DNA of 64,000 bases from Streptomyces griseoflavus (GCF_014649995.1 NZ_BMUC01000001.1:1189724-1253723); one strand, 5' to 3'; positions 7,968-17,479 are shown, counted from the stretch's first letter. Translations and numbers: made by a program. Notes: generated by a model not told the origin, from the letters alone.

Positions 7968-9151
7968 CCGCGACCGGCCGGCGGCCGGCGTCCGCCCCGC
8001 CCCTCCCCGTCGTCCTCGCCGGTGCCCGCGGCCACGGCCGCTGGCACGTCGAGAACATCCGCCGGCTCCAGGAGAAGGGAGTCGTCACGCTGGCCGGCAT
8101 CTGTGAGCTCACCCCGCTCACCGAGGACGAGTTCGGCGGGAAACTCCCCGAGCAGTCGTCCGACTTCGGGGCGCTCCTCGACTCCACCGGCGCCCGCGTC
8201 GCGGTCATCTGCACCCCGATCCCCACCCACACCGACCTCGCCCTCACCGCCGCCGCCCAGGGTGTGCACATCCTGCTGGAGAAGCCGCCGGCACCGTCGT
8301 ACGCGGAGTTCCGGCGGATGGCCGACGGGGTCGCCGCGGCCGGTGTCGCCTGCCAGATCGGCTTCCAGTCGCTGGGCTCGCACGCCGTGCCCGCGATCCG
8401 CGGGCTGGTCGCCGAGGGCGCCGTCGGCCGGGTGGCCGGCATCGGCGGGGCCGGCGCCTGGGTGCGGCCCGAGGCGTACTTCCGGCGGGCACCCTGGGCG
8501 GGCCGGCGCCGGCTGAACGGCGTCGACGTGATCGACGGGGCGCTCACCAACCCCCTCGCCCACGCCGTCGCCACCGCCCTCGCCCTCGGCGACAGCACGC
8601 GCGCCGAGGACGTCGCCGGCATCGAGACCGAGCTGCTGCGCGCCAACGACATCGAGTCCGACGACACCTCCTGCGTACGCGTCACCACCACGCGGGGCGG
8701 TTCGGTCACCGTCGCCGTGACGCTGTGCGCGGAGCGGGCGGACGAGCCGTACGTCATGGTGCACGGCACCAGCGGCCGGATCACCTTCTGGTACAAGCAG
8801 GACCGCGTCCTGCTCCAGCGCGCCGGCCACGGCCCGGAGGAGACCCGGTACGGCCGCACCGACCTGCTGGAGAACCTCGTCGCCCACCTCACCGACGGCA
8901 CGCCCCTGCTGGTCACCCCGGACGGGACGGGCGCCTTCATGCAGGTCGTCGAGGCGATCCGGAAGGCCCCCGACCCGGCCCCGCTGCCCGCGAGCGCCTG
9001 GCAGCGCGTCCCCGGCGAGGACCGCCGGGTCGTGCCGGGCATCGACGGCCTGGTCGCGGCGGCCGCCGACACCCTGTCCCTCTACTCCGAGCTGGGCGCC
9101 CCCTGGGCGCTGCCCGCCCACCACCTGCCGAAAGAGGTGAGCACCCGATGA
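7964..9151 (+). CDS. Gfo/Idh/MocA family oxidoreductase
   Basis: 395 aa. ATG 7964 overlaps the previous stop. Near the N-terminus PVVLAGARGHGRWHVENIRRL is a GxGxxG-like nucleotide-binding turn, and LLEKPPAPSYAEF (about residue 105) is the conserved EKP motif, in which Lys acts in catalysis. The family interconverts sugar hydroxyl and keto groups using NAD(P). Its place between the sugar permeases and a DUF6807 protein suggests it works on the imported sugar. It is the best local candidate for a pentose 1-dehydrogenase that would feed the arabinonate-type dehydratase, but its substrate is not shown by the sequence. No signal peptide, so cytoplasmic. Confidence 0.88.
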   Translation: MTATGRRPASAPPLPVVLAGARGHGRWHVENIRRLQEKGVVTLAGICELTPLTEDEFGGKLPEQSSDFGALLDSTGARVAVICTPIPTHTDLALTAAAQGVHILLEKPPAPSYAEFRRMADGVAAAGVACQIGFQSLGSHAVPAIRGLVAEGAVGRVAGIGGAGAWVRPEAYFRRAPWAGRRRLNGVDVIDGALTNPLAHAVATALALGDSTRAEDVAGIETELLRANDIESDDTSCVRVTTTRGGSVTVAVTLCAERADEPYVMVHGTSGRITFWYKQDRVLLQRAGHGPEETRYGRTDLLENLVAHLTDGTPLLVTPDGTGAFMQVVEAIRKAPDPAPLPASAWQRVPGEDRRVVPGIDGLVAAAADTLSLYSELGAPWALPAHHLPKEVSTR

Positions 9152-9993
9152 CCGGACACGACGTCGTGGTGCTGCGCGTCGCGGGCCGGCCCGTCGGCCG
9201 GTACGTCACCCGGCCCGAACTGCCGGCCCGGCTCTCCCCGCGACCGTACCTGCACCCCGTCACCACCCTGGGCGGCACGGCCGTCACCGAACTGAGCCCG
9301 GCCGACCACGCACACCACCTCGGCGTCGGTGTCGCCGTCCCCGACGTCGAGGGGTTCAACTTCTGGGGCGGACGCACCTACGTCCGCGATCAGGGACCCA
9401 CCGAGCTGGACAACCACGGCTCCCAGCGGCACACCGCCTACCAGCTGCGCGACCCCGACGGGTTCGTCGAGGAGCTGCGCTGGACGGCCGAGCCCGGCGA
9501 ACTGCTGCGCGAGCGCCGCACGGTCGCCGCCACCGGACTCACCGACACCGCCTGGGCGCTGGACCTCACCTTCTCCCTCACCAACACCACGCCCGGCCCG
9601 CTGTCCCTCGGCAGCCCCGCCACCAACGGCCGCCCGGGAGCCGCCTACGGGGGCTTCTTCTGGCGGGCCCGCAAGGAGGAGACGGCCCCGGACGTCTTCA
9701 CCGCCCACGCCGAGGGCGTGGACGAGGTCCACGGCAGGACCGCCGACTGGATCGCCCTCGCCGGATCCACCTGGACCCTGGTCTTCGCCGGGGTCACCGC
9801 ACCGACCCGGCAGGACCCCTGGTTCGTCCGCACCGCCGAGTACCCCGGCGTCGGCTCCTCCCTGGCCCACGACGCCCGGCTGCCCGTCCCGCCCGGGGAG
9901 ACCGTGGTCCGCCGGATCGTCACCGTCGTCGCCGACGGCCGGCTCACCCGGGACGAGGCCGCGGCCCTGGTCCGCAAGGCGGTGACCGCGTGA
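9148..9993 (+). CDS. DUF6807 (PmoA-like) family protein
   Basis: 281 aa, ATG 9148 overlapping the previous stop. The protein has the family hallmarks RPYLHPVTTLGG, DHAHHLGVGVAV, NFWGGRTYV and GAAYGGFFWRA. The name PmoA is historical; these proteins have no relation to methane oxygenase in function. They recur beside Gfo/Idh oxidoreductases and sugar ABC transporters, and a galactose-mutarotase-like beta-sandwich role in sugar processing has been suggested by context only. No signal peptide is seen. The stop overlaps the GH43 start (GTGA). Confidence 0.8.
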   Translation: MTGHDVVVLRVAGRPVGRYVTRPELPARLSPRPYLHPVTTLGGTAVTELSPADHAHHLGVGVAVPDVEGFNFWGGRTYVRDQGPTELDNHGSQRHTAYQLRDPDGFVEELRWTAEPGELLRERRTVAATGLTDTAWALDLTFSLTNTTPGPLSLGSPATNGRPGAAYGGFFWRARKEETAPDVFTAHAEGVDEVHGRTADWIALAGSTWTLVFAGVTAPTRQDPWFVRTAEYPGVGSSLAHDARLPVPPGETVVRRIVTVVADGRLTRDEAAALVRKAVTA

Positions 9994-11528
9994 GCGCCGA
10001 CCCGACGGACACCACCTACCGCAACCCGGTCCTGAACGCCGACTGGTCCGACCCCGACGTGATCCGCGTCGGTGACGACTTCTACCTGACCGCCTCCAGC
10101 TTCGGCCGCGCCCCCGGACTGCCCCTGCTGCACTCCCGCGACCTGGTCAACTGGACCCTCGTCGGCCACGCACTCCAACGCCTCGAACCCGAAGCGGAGT
10201 TCACCACGCCCCGGCACGACTGCGGGGTCTGGGCGCCCGCCCTGCGCCACCACGACGACCGCTTCTGGATCTTCTGGGGCGACCCCGACCAGGGCGTCTT
10301 CCAGGTCAACGCCCCCGAGATCCGCGGTCCGTGGACCGAGCCGCTGCTGGTGAAGGCGGGCAAGGGCCTCATCGACCCCTGCCCGCTGTGGGACGACGAG
10401 ACCGGCGAGGCGTACCTCGTGCACGGCTGGGCCAAGTCCCGCTCCGGTGTCAAGAACCGCCTCACCGGCCACCGGATGCACCCGCACGGCACCGAACTCC
10501 TCGACGAGGGCCGGGTGATCGTCGACGGCGACCGCCTCCCCGGCTGGTTCACCCTGGAAGGGCCCAAGCTCTACCGGCACGACGGCTGGTTCTGGATCCT
10601 CGCCCCGGCCGGGGGAGTGGAGACCGGCTGGCAGGGCGCCTTCCGCTCCCGCGCGTTCTTCGGCCCGTACGAGGAGAAGGTCGTCCTCGAACAGAAGGAC
10701 ACCGACGTCAACGGCCCCCACCAGGGCGGCTGGGTGCGCACCCCGTCCGGCGAGGACTGGTTCCTGCACTTCCAGCAGCGCGGCGCGTACGGACGGGTCG
10801 TGCACCTGCAGCCGATGCGCTGGGACGCCGGGGGCTGGCCGGTGCTCGGCGACGACGGCGCCCCCGTCGCCGAGCACCGCCGCCCGGACCTGCCCCCGCA
10901 GCCACCCGCCGCGCCCGCCACCGACGACGACTTCCCCGGCGGACGCCACGGCCGGCAGTGGCAGTGGACCGCCAACCCCAGGGACGGCTTCGCCACCCAG
11001 CACTCCGGCGACGGACTGCGGCTCACCTGCGTCCGCTCGGCCGACGCGCACGACCTGCGCAAACTGCCCAACGTCCTCACCCAGCGGCTGCCCGGCACCC
11101 CGTGCACCGTCGAGGTGGAGCTGCGGCTCGACAGCGAGGAACCTGGCGCCCGCGCGGGGCTCACGGTCCTCGGGGACGCCTACCGCTGGATCGGACTCCA
11201 GCGGGACACGGACGGCACGGTGCACCTGGTGCACCGGTTCGCCGAGACGGCCGCGGAGGGGGAACGGGACGCCGATCGTCCGCGGCCCGCTCCGGACGGC
11301 CGGGCACTGCTGCGCATCGACATCGACGACGGTGCGCGCTGCCGCTTCTCGTACGACACCGGGGACGGCCCGCGCCCCTCCGGTCAGGTCTTCGCCGCCA
11401 CGCCATGGCGCTGGGTCGGTGCCCTGCTCGGTCTGGTCGCCCTGGCGCCCTCCGGCCAGGGACACGCCGGCACCGCCACGTTCACCCAGTTCAGGATCAG
11501 TATCCAGAAGAAGAGAGCCGACCAATGA
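9990..11528 (+). CDS. Glycoside hydrolase family 43, probable arabinofuranosidase/xylosidase
   Basis: 512 aa. A five-bladed beta-propeller spans residues 1-310. Its three acidic residues lie in expected contexts: general base Asp21 (DWSDPDVI), pKa-setting Asp near 129 (LIDPCPLW) and general acid Glu near 190 (FTLEGPKLY). From about 315 to the end is a concanavalin-like C-terminal domain (FATQHSGDGLRLTC, DAYRWIGLQ) of the type following many beta-xylosidase-like GH43 enzymes. There is no signal peptide, so it should act on imported oligosaccharides. In a pectin operon, release of L-arabinose from arabinan or arabinogalactan side chains is the best guess; xylose is an alternative. Confidence 0.9.
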   Translation: MSADPTDTTYRNPVLNADWSDPDVIRVGDDFYLTASSFGRAPGLPLLHSRDLVNWTLVGHALQRLEPEAEFTTPRHDCGVWAPALRHHDDRFWIFWGDPDQGVFQVNAPEIRGPWTEPLLVKAGKGLIDPCPLWDDETGEAYLVHGWAKSRSGVKNRLTGHRMHPHGTELLDEGRVIVDGDRLPGWFTLEGPKLYRHDGWFWILAPAGGVETGWQGAFRSRAFFGPYEEKVVLEQKDTDVNGPHQGGWVRTPSGEDWFLHFQQRGAYGRVVHLQPMRWDAGGWPVLGDDGAPVAEHRRPDLPPQPPAAPATDDDFPGGRHGRQWQWTANPRDGFATQHSGDGLRLTCVRSADAHDLRKLPNVLTQRLPGTPCTVEVELRLDSEEPGARAGLTVLGDAYRWIGLQRDTDGTVHLVHRFAETAAEGERDADRPRPAPDGRALLRIDIDDGARCRFSYDTGDGPRPSGQVFAATPWRWVGALLGLVALAPSGQGHAGTATFTQFRISIQKKRADQ

Positions 11529-12886
11529 AGATCAGCATTCTCGCACACAGCGCCGGAAGAGGCCGCCGCACCTCGGCCGCCGTCGCCCTCGGGGCCGTGC
11601 TCGCCCTGACCGCCACCGCCTGCGGGGACGACGGCAGCGGCGCGGGCGGCGACGGCGCCGAGGGCAGCGGCAAGGGCAAGATCGTCTTCTGGGACAACAA
11701 CGGCGGTGTCCGTACCGACATCTGGAAGCAGATCATCGCCGACTTCGAGAAGGCCAACCCGGACATCGATGTCCAGTACGTCGGCATCGCCTCCACCGAG
11801 TACCAGTCCAAGGTCGACACCGCCATCCAGGCCGACGGCCTGCCGGACGTCGGCGGCATCAGCGCCTCGATGCTCGCGGGCTTCGCCGCGCAGGGCGCGC
11901 TCGACCCGCTGGACGACCGGCTGGAGGGGTCGTCCCTCAACGGCAAGCTCAACAAGGACCTGGTCGAGTCGCTGCGGGCGGCCGGCGGCGGTGACGACAA
12001 GCTGTACTCCGTGCCGACCTCCGCCAACAACGGTGTCCTCTACTACCGCACCGACCTGTTCGAGAAGGCGGGCCTGGAGGAGCCGACCACCTGGGAGCGG
12101 TTCTTCGAGGCGGCGGAGAAGCTCACCGACAAGGGCGGCAACAAGTTCGGGTACACCATCCGCGGCGGCTCCGGCTCCATCGCCCAGGCGCTGGACGCGA
12201 TGTACGGGCAGTCCGGCATCACCTCGTTCTGGGACGCCACCGGCAAGAAGACGACGGTCAACGACCCGAAGAACGTCGAGGCGCTGGAGAAGTACGCGGC
12301 CCTGTTCAAGAAGGTCACCCCCGCCGCCGACCTCAACAACGACTTCACCAAGATGGTCGCGCAGTGGGACTCCGGCGAGATCGGCATGCTGAACCACAAC
12401 CTGGGTTCGTACCAGGACCACGTGAAGGCGCTCGGTGCCGACAAGTTCCGGGGCATACCGCAGCCCGTCGGGCCCGACGGCAAGCGTGTGCAGGTCTCCA
12501 ACCCGGTCGACGGCGTCGGCCTGTTCAAGAGCTCCAAGAACAAGGAGGCCGCCTGGAAGTTCATCGAGTTCGCCACCTCGGCGGAGTCCAGCTCCAAGTT
12601 CAACGAGTCGGCGGGGCAGGTGCCGGCGCACCTGGACGCGGCGAAGGCCGACTGGATCGCGAAGGCCGAGCCCACGAAGCTGGCGGCGGACGCGCTGACC
12701 GACGGGTCGACGACCATCGTGCAGCTGCCGTACTACCTGCCGGACTGGAACACCCTGTCCAAGGCGGAGAGCGAGCCGAACTTCCAGAAGGTGCTGCTCG
12801 GGGACATGAGCGCGAAGGACTTCCTGGACGGTCTGGCCGAGAAGCTGAACGAGGCCCAGGCCGAGTGGGACGAGCAGATGGGCTGA
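11525..12886 (+). CDS. Extracellular sugar-binding lipoprotein of the ABC transporter
   Basis: 453 aa. ATG 11525 overlaps the GH43 stop. A basic n-region and a hydrophobic core end in the lipobox LTATAC, with lipidated Cys33. A Gly/Ser/Asp spacer then leads into a cluster B periplasmic-binding fold starting KIVFWDNNGG and ending AQAEWDEQMG. PVDGVGLFKSSKNKEAAWKFIEF is typical of CUT1 binding proteins. It delivers the ligand to the permeases at 6142 and 7071, although four enzyme genes separate them. The operon ends here with a strong hairpin. Confidence 0.93.
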   Translation: MKISILAHSAGRGRRTSAAVALGAVLALTATACGDDGSGAGGDGAEGSGKGKIVFWDNNGGVRTDIWKQIIADFEKANPDIDVQYVGIASTEYQSKVDTAIQADGLPDVGGISASMLAGFAAQGALDPLDDRLEGSSLNGKLNKDLVESLRAAGGGDDKLYSVPTSANNGVLYYRTDLFEKAGLEEPTTWERFFEAAEKLTDKGGNKFGYTIRGGSGSIAQALDAMYGQSGITSFWDATGKKTTVNDPKNVEALEKYAALFKKVTPAADLNNDFTKMVAQWDSGEIGMLNHNLGSYQDHVKALGADKFRGIPQPVGPDGKRVQVSNPVDGVGLFKSSKNKEAAWKFIEFATSAESSSKFNESAGQVPAHLDAAKADWIAKAEPTKLAADALTDGSTTIVQLPYYLPDWNTLSKAESEPNFQKVLLGDMSAKDFLDGLAEKLNEAQAEWDEQMG

Positions 12887-12900
12887 CCGGCGCCCTCGCG

Positions 12901-12940
12901 GTGGGGCGGCCCGTGGTTCCCGGGCCGCGGGCCGCCCCAC
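12901..12940 (+). terminator. Strong hairpin terminator of the pectin/sugar operon
   Basis: GTGGGGCGGCCCG at 12901-12913 pairs perfectly with 12928-12940 (13 bp, 14-nt loop), 14 bp after the stop of the sugar-binding protein gene. No U-tract follows, as is common in Streptomyces. Confidence 0.75.
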
Positions 12941-13036
12941 GGCCGGCCGGGCATCGCCCCGGCCCCGCGCCCCCGGGCACCGGTACAGCCCCGCCCCAGG
13001 CGGGTTCGTCCCCACTCAGTCGAAAGGGCCACCGGC

Positions 13037-13852
13037 GTGTCGCTCAGCCGCAGACAGGTGACGTCCGCTGCCGTCGCTTCCCTCCCCCTGGCGTTCGCCG
13101 CGACCGGCGCCGCCCATGCCGGTGGACGCCGGCACCGCACCCTCCACATCGCCGGTGACTCCACCGCGGCCCAGAAGTACGCCGACGCCGCCCCCGAGAC
13201 GGGGTGGGGCACGGCGTTGCCGTTCCTCCTGCACCGGCATCTCGGCGTCGCCAACCACGCCGTGAACGGGCGGAGTTCGAAGAGCTTCGTCGACGAGGGT
13301 CGGCTGGGGCCGATCCTCGACGCGATCCGGCCCGGCGACCTCCTGCTCGTCCAGTTCGCGCACAACGACGAGAAGACCGCCGATCCCACCCGGTACACCG
13401 AGCCCTGGACGACGTACCAGGAGTACCTGCGGAGGTACCTCGACGGGGCGCGGGCCCGGGGTGCCCGGCCCGTGCTGGCCACCGCCGTGGAGCGGCGGCG
13501 GTTCGACGCGGACGGACGGGCCCTGCCCAGCCACGGGGAGTACCCGGCGGCGATGCGGGCGCTGGCCCGTCGGGAACGGGTCCCGCTGCTCGACGTCCAG
13601 GCGCTGTCGCTGGCGCTGTGGCAGGAGCTCGGGGCCGAGGAGACCAAGAAGTACTTCAACTGGACGGCGTCCGAGCAGGACAACACGCACTTCAATCCGC
13701 CGGGGGCCATCGCCGTGGCGCGGCTGGTCGCCCGGGAGCTGCTGCGCACCCGCGTGCTGGCACCGCGCGACGTGCGGCGGCTGGACGCGGAGATCCCTCC
13801 GGCGTGGATCACCTGGCCGGAACCCGTCGTGCAAGACCCCTGGACCACGTGA
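13037..13852 (+). CDS. Secreted rhamnogalacturonan acetylesterase (SGNH/CE12 type)
   Basis: 271 aa. GTG 13037 lies behind GAAAGGG. The N-terminus has a twin-arginine motif (SLSRRQVTS) and an Ala-rich core cut near AHA-G (residue 28). SGNH blocks are all present: the GDS nucleophile (HIAGDSTAAQ), Gly/Asn of block II-III (NHAVNGRSSKSF, FAHNDEKT) and the catalytic Asp-x-x-His (EQDNTHFNPPGA). CE12 enzymes strip acetyl groups from rhamnogalacturonan I. It is followed after 16 bp by the PL1 pectate lyase, so de-acetylation and cleavage are probably co-expressed. Confidence 0.88.
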   Translation: MSLSRRQVTSAAVASLPLAFAATGAAHAGGRRHRTLHIAGDSTAAQKYADAAPETGWGTALPFLLHRHLGVANHAVNGRSSKSFVDEGRLGPILDAIRPGDLLLVQFAHNDEKTADPTRYTEPWTTYQEYLRRYLDGARARGARPVLATAVERRRFDADGRALPSHGEYPAAMRALARRERVPLLDVQALSLALWQELGAEETKKYFNWTASEQDNTHFNPPGAIAVARLVARELLRTRVLAPRDVRRLDAEIPPAWITWPEPVVQDPWTT

Positions 13853-13868
13853 AAAGGAGAGCCGCACC

Positions 13869-15203
13869 ATGAACGGAACTGCATGGCATGGGCATGGCAT
13901 GGTGAGAGCCGCCTCGCTGGCCGGCTGCACCGCCCTCGTCCTGGCCCTGACCGGCACGGGCGCCCAGGCGCACTCCCCGTCGCACCACCACCGTGACCCC
14001 GCCCGGCAGACACTGGCCGCGGGCGACGGCTGGGCCTCCCACGGCACCGGCACCACCGGAGGCGCCGCCGCCGACCGCGAGCACGTGTACACCGTGCGCA
14101 CCTGGGCCGAGTTCAAGGCGGCCCTGGCGAACGGCGGGGACGCCCCGAAGATCATCAAGGTGAAGGGGACCATCGACGCGGTCTCCGAGGGCTGCGAGGC
14201 GTTCGCCGCGCCCGGCTACGACTTCGACGCCTACCTGGAGGCGTACGCGCCGGAGACCTGGGGCCTGGAGCAGGACCTGAGCGCCGAGCCGGACGGCAGC
14301 CCGGAGGGGCTGCGCAGGGCCTCCGCCGCCGCCCAGGACACCGCCATCAAGGCGAACGTCCCCTCCAACACCACGATCATCGGTGTCGGCCGGAACGCCG
14401 GCCTCAAGGGCGCCAGCCTGCAGATCAAGGGCGTGGACAACGTCATCGTCCGCAACCTCACCCTGGAGAGCCCGCTCGACTGCTTCCCGCAGTGGGACCC
14501 GACCGACGGCGACAAGGGCAACTGGAACTCCGAGTACGACACCGCCGTCGTGTACGGCTCCACCCACGTCTGGCTGGACCACAACACGTTCACCGACGGC
14601 GAGCACCCCGACAGCGAGGCACCCACCCACTTCGGCATGCTCTACCAGCAGCACGACGGAGAGCTGGACATCGTCCGGGGCGCCGACCACGTCACCGCCT
14701 CCTGGAACGTCTTCACCGAGCACGACAAGACGATCCTCATCGGCAACAGCGACAGCGAGTCCACCGCCGCCGGCGACCGGGGCAAGCTGAAGGCGACCTT
14801 CCACCACAACCTGTTCTCCGGACTGGTCGAGCGCGCGCCGCGCGTCCGCTTCGGACAGGTCGACGTCTACAACAACCACTTCGTCGCCGAGGCCGGCTAC
14901 TCCTACAGCTTCGGCATCGGCAAGGAGTCCCAGCTCGTCGCCGAGCACAACGCGTTCACCCTGGCGAAGGGCATCAGCCCGGCCAAGATCCTCAAGCGGT
15001 GGAACGACTCACCCCTCACCGCCCGGCACAACACCGTCAACGGCAAGCGGACCGACCTGATCGCCGCGCACAACGCGGAGCTCCCCGGCACCCCCCTGCG
15101 GTCCGGCGCCGGCTGGACGCCCACCCTGCGCACCGCGGTCCACCCCGCCCAGGCGGTCCCGGCCCTGGTCAAGCACGGCGCGGGGGCCGGCCGTCTCGGC
15201 TGA
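13869..15203 (+). CDS. Secreted pectate lyase, polysaccharide lyase family 1
   Basis: 444 aa. ATG 13869 follows AAGGAG; an in-frame ATG at 13899 would also leave an intact signal peptide (MVRAASLAGCTALVLALTG, cut after AQA). The parallel beta-helix begins near residue 75. PL1 motifs include VWLDHNTFTDG, the calcium-site aspartates around DCFPQWDPTDGDKG, and RAPRVRFGQVDVYNNHF with the catalytic Arg. It cleaves polygalacturonate by beta-elimination outside the cell. The start codon region contains repeated GGCATG hexamers (13880-13901), giving several ATGs in a row. Confidence 0.93.
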   Translation: MNGTAWHGHGMVRAASLAGCTALVLALTGTGAQAHSPSHHHRDPARQTLAAGDGWASHGTGTTGGAAADREHVYTVRTWAEFKAALANGGDAPKIIKVKGTIDAVSEGCEAFAAPGYDFDAYLEAYAPETWGLEQDLSAEPDGSPEGLRRASAAAQDTAIKANVPSNTTIIGVGRNAGLKGASLQIKGVDNVIVRNLTLESPLDCFPQWDPTDGDKGNWNSEYDTAVVYGSTHVWLDHNTFTDGEHPDSEAPTHFGMLYQQHDGELDIVRGADHVTASWNVFTEHDKTILIGNSDSESTAAGDRGKLKATFHHNLFSGLVERAPRVRFGQVDVYNNHFVAEAGYSYSFGIGKESQLVAEHNAFTLAKGISPAKILKRWNDSPLTARHNTVNGKRTDLIAAHNAELPGTPLRSGAGWTPTLRTAVHPAQAVPALVKHGAGAGRLG

Positions 15204-15216
15204 CCCCGTCCCCAGC

Positions 15217-15257
15217 CGGCCGGTGCGGTCCGCCCCCACTGCGGCCCGCACCGGCCG
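15217..15257 (+). terminator. Hairpin between pectate lyase and pectin methylesterase genes
   Basis: CGGCCGGTGCGG at 15217-15228 pairs perfectly with 15246-15257. It follows the PL1 stop by 14 bp and ends 7 bp before the AAGGAG of the next gene, so it may be a partial terminator or an mRNA-stabilising hairpin. Confidence 0.6.
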
Positions 15258-15276
15258 CCGTCCAAGGAGTACCCGC

Positions 15277-16389
15277 ATGCCCTCCTCCCCGTCCCGAAGG
15301 GACGTCCTGCTCACCGGCGCCACGGCCGCTGCCGCGCTCGCCCTGTCCGCCGCACCCGCGCAGGCGGGCCGCCGGCCGCGCGGCCCGTTCGGCCGCTACG
15401 GCTCACCCTCCGCCCGGCTCACCCCCGGCACCCTGTACGTCCACCCGCGCGGCGCCGGCGACTTCACCGGCGTCCAGTCCGCCGTCACCGCCGCGACCGG
15501 CACCGGACGCACCCTCGTCATCGCGCCCGGCGTCTACCGCGGGACCGTCTCCGTCGACGCCGACCGCACCGGCATGACCTGGATCGGCGCCTCGGAGGAT
15601 CCCCACGACGTGGTGATCGTCCACGACAACGCGGCCGGCACGCCGAAGCCCGACGGCTCCGGCACCCTCGGCACCTCCGGCTCGGCCACCACCACCCTGC
15701 GCCCCGACGGCTTCACCGCCCGCTGGATCACCTTCGCCAACGACTGGCTGCGCACCGACCTGCCCGGCACCAGCGGCACCCAGGCCGTCGCCCTCAAGGT
15801 GCAGGGCGACCGCAGCGCCTTCACCCACTGCCGGTTCCTCGGCCACCAGGACACCCTGTACGCCGACTCGCTGTCTCCGGGCACCTTCGCCCGCCAGTAC
15901 TTCGCCCACTGCTACGTCGAGGGCGACGTCGACTTCGTCTTCGGCCGTGCCACCGCCGTCTTCGAGCACTGCCACTTCCGCACCCTGATCCGCCCCGACC
16001 TCACGAGCGCCCCGTACGGCTTCGTCTTCGCGCCCTCCACCGCCGGCGCCAACCCGCACGGCTACCTGGTGACCAGGAGCAGGATCAGCAGCGAGGCCCC
16101 CGACGGCCACTACAAGCTGGCCCGCCCCTGGGTGCCCGGCTCCGACCCGAGGGCCCGCCCGATGCTCACCGTCCGGGAGACCCGGCTCGGCGCCGGCATC
16201 GACGCGGTCGCGCCGTACACCGACATGTCCAGCGGCCACCCCTGGCAGGAGCAGCGGTTCGCCGAGTACCGCAACACCGGCCCCGGCGCGGTGGTCACCG
16301 TGCCCGTCAACCGGCCCCAGCTGTCCCGGGCCGAGGCCGCCTCCCACACCCCGCAGACCTTCCTCGGCGACTGGAGGCCCCGCGGGTGA
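15277..16389 (+). CDS. Secreted pectin methylesterase (CE8)
   Basis: 370 aa, ATG 15277 with AAGGAG at 15264. A twin-arginine signal (PSRRDVLLTG) runs to an AQA-G cleavage site near residue 31. Pectinesterase signatures are complete: GHQDTLYAD with the first catalytic Asp, DFVFGRATAVFEHC with the nucleophilic Asp, and LARPWVPGS with the conserved Arg-x-Trp. It demethylates homogalacturonan, generating substrate for the pectate lyases on either side. The stop overlaps the esterase gene at 16386 (GTGA). Confidence 0.93.
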   Translation: MPSSPSRRDVLLTGATAAAALALSAAPAQAGRRPRGPFGRYGSPSARLTPGTLYVHPRGAGDFTGVQSAVTAATGTGRTLVIAPGVYRGTVSVDADRTGMTWIGASEDPHDVVIVHDNAAGTPKPDGSGTLGTSGSATTTLRPDGFTARWITFANDWLRTDLPGTSGTQAVALKVQGDRSAFTHCRFLGHQDTLYADSLSPGTFARQYFAHCYVEGDVDFVFGRATAVFEHCHFRTLIRPDLTSAPYGFVFAPSTAGANPHGYLVTRSRISSEAPDGHYKLARPWVPGSDPRARPMLTVRETRLGAGIDAVAPYTDMSSGHPWQEQRFAEYRNTGPGAVVTVPVNRPQLSRAEAASHTPQTFLGDWRPRG

Positions 16390-17450
16390 CCTCCGTCCCG
16401 GGCCCGCCCGGCCTGCACCAGGCGCTCAAGGACGACCTGACCTTCCCGCTCGCCTGGGGCACCTCGCCCGTCCGCGACTTCGCCCAGTGGCGCCGGGCGG
16501 CCCGGGCCGTGGTCGAGGAACACCTGATCGTGCCGGAGCAGGACGCGGTCCCGTACGCGCCCGAGTACACCACCGGACCCGGGGCGGACGGCTACGGGCG
16601 GGAACTGGTGACGCTCTCGCTGACCCGTCACACCCGGGTGCGCGGCGCCCTGCTCACCCCGCACGGCACCGGCCCGTTCCCGGCCGTCCTGCTGCTGCAC
16701 GACCACGGCTCCCGCTTCGACATCGGCAAGGAGAAGTGCGTCCGTCCCTGGTACGACGACACCCGGCTCGCCTCCGCCGAGGAGTGGGCCGGGCGGTACT
16801 ACGGCGGACGCTTCACCGGCGACGAACTCGCCCGGCGCGGCCACGTCGTGCTCTGCCTGGACGGGCTCGGCTGGGGCGAGCGCGGGCCGCTCGCGTACGA
16901 ACAGCAGCAGGCGCTGGCGAGCGACCTCTACCACCTCGGCTCCTCCCTCGCCGGACTCCACGCCCGGGAGGACCAGCGGGCCGCCGCCTTCCTCGCCGGG
17001 CTCGGCCGGGTGGACGCCCGCCGGGTCGCCGCCGTCGGTTTCTCCATGGGCGGCTACCGCGCCTGGCAGGCCGCGGCGCTCAGTGACCACGTCGCGGCGG
17101 CGGCGAGCGTGTGCTGGATGACCGGGCTCAAGGACATGATGGTGCCCGGCAACAACACCCTGCGCGGGCAGTCGGCGTTCCACATGCTCCACCCCGGACT
17201 CGCCCGCCACCTCGACATCCCCGACGTGGCGGCCCTCGCCGCACCGAAGCCGATGCTGTTCTTCCACGGCGCCCGCGACGCCCTGTTCCCCGCCGACGGC
17301 GTACGGGTCGCGTACGACAGGCTGCGCGCCGTCTGGCGCGCCTGCGACGCCGGGGAACGGCTGCGGCTGAAGACCTGGCCGCGGCACGGCCACGCCTTCG
17401 GCGCCGGGATGCAGGACGAGGTGTACGCCTGGCTGGCCTCCGTCCTGTGA
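16386..17450 (+). CDS. Alpha/beta hydrolase (dienelactone hydrolase/acetyl esterase-like)
   Basis: 354 aa. GTG 16386 overlaps the pectin methylesterase stop. The fold shows the oxyanion region (VLLLHDHGSRFD), the nucleophile elbow GFSMGGYRAW (Ser about 219), an acid in FFHGARDALFP and the final His in WPRHGHAFG. It lacks a signal peptide, so unlike the two genes before it this enzyme is cytoplasmic. Within a pectin locus an esterase removing acetyl or other acyl groups from imported oligogalacturonides is plausible; the substrate is not otherwise indicated. Confidence 0.82.
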   Translation: MTSVPGPPGLHQALKDDLTFPLAWGTSPVRDFAQWRRAARAVVEEHLIVPEQDAVPYAPEYTTGPGADGYGRELVTLSLTRHTRVRGALLTPHGTGPFPAVLLLHDHGSRFDIGKEKCVRPWYDDTRLASAEEWAGRYYGGRFTGDELARRGHVVLCLDGLGWGERGPLAYEQQQALASDLYHLGSSLAGLHAREDQRAAAFLAGLGRVDARRVAAVGFSMGGYRAWQAAALSDHVAAAASVCWMTGLKDMMVPGNNTLRGQSAFHMLHPGLARHLDIPDVAALAAPKPMLFFHGARDALFPADGVRVAYDRLRAVWRACDAGERLRLKTWPRHGHAFGAGMQDEVYAWLASVL

Positions 17451-17479
17451 AGGGACCGGGCCGGCGGGCGCGCGCGGGA

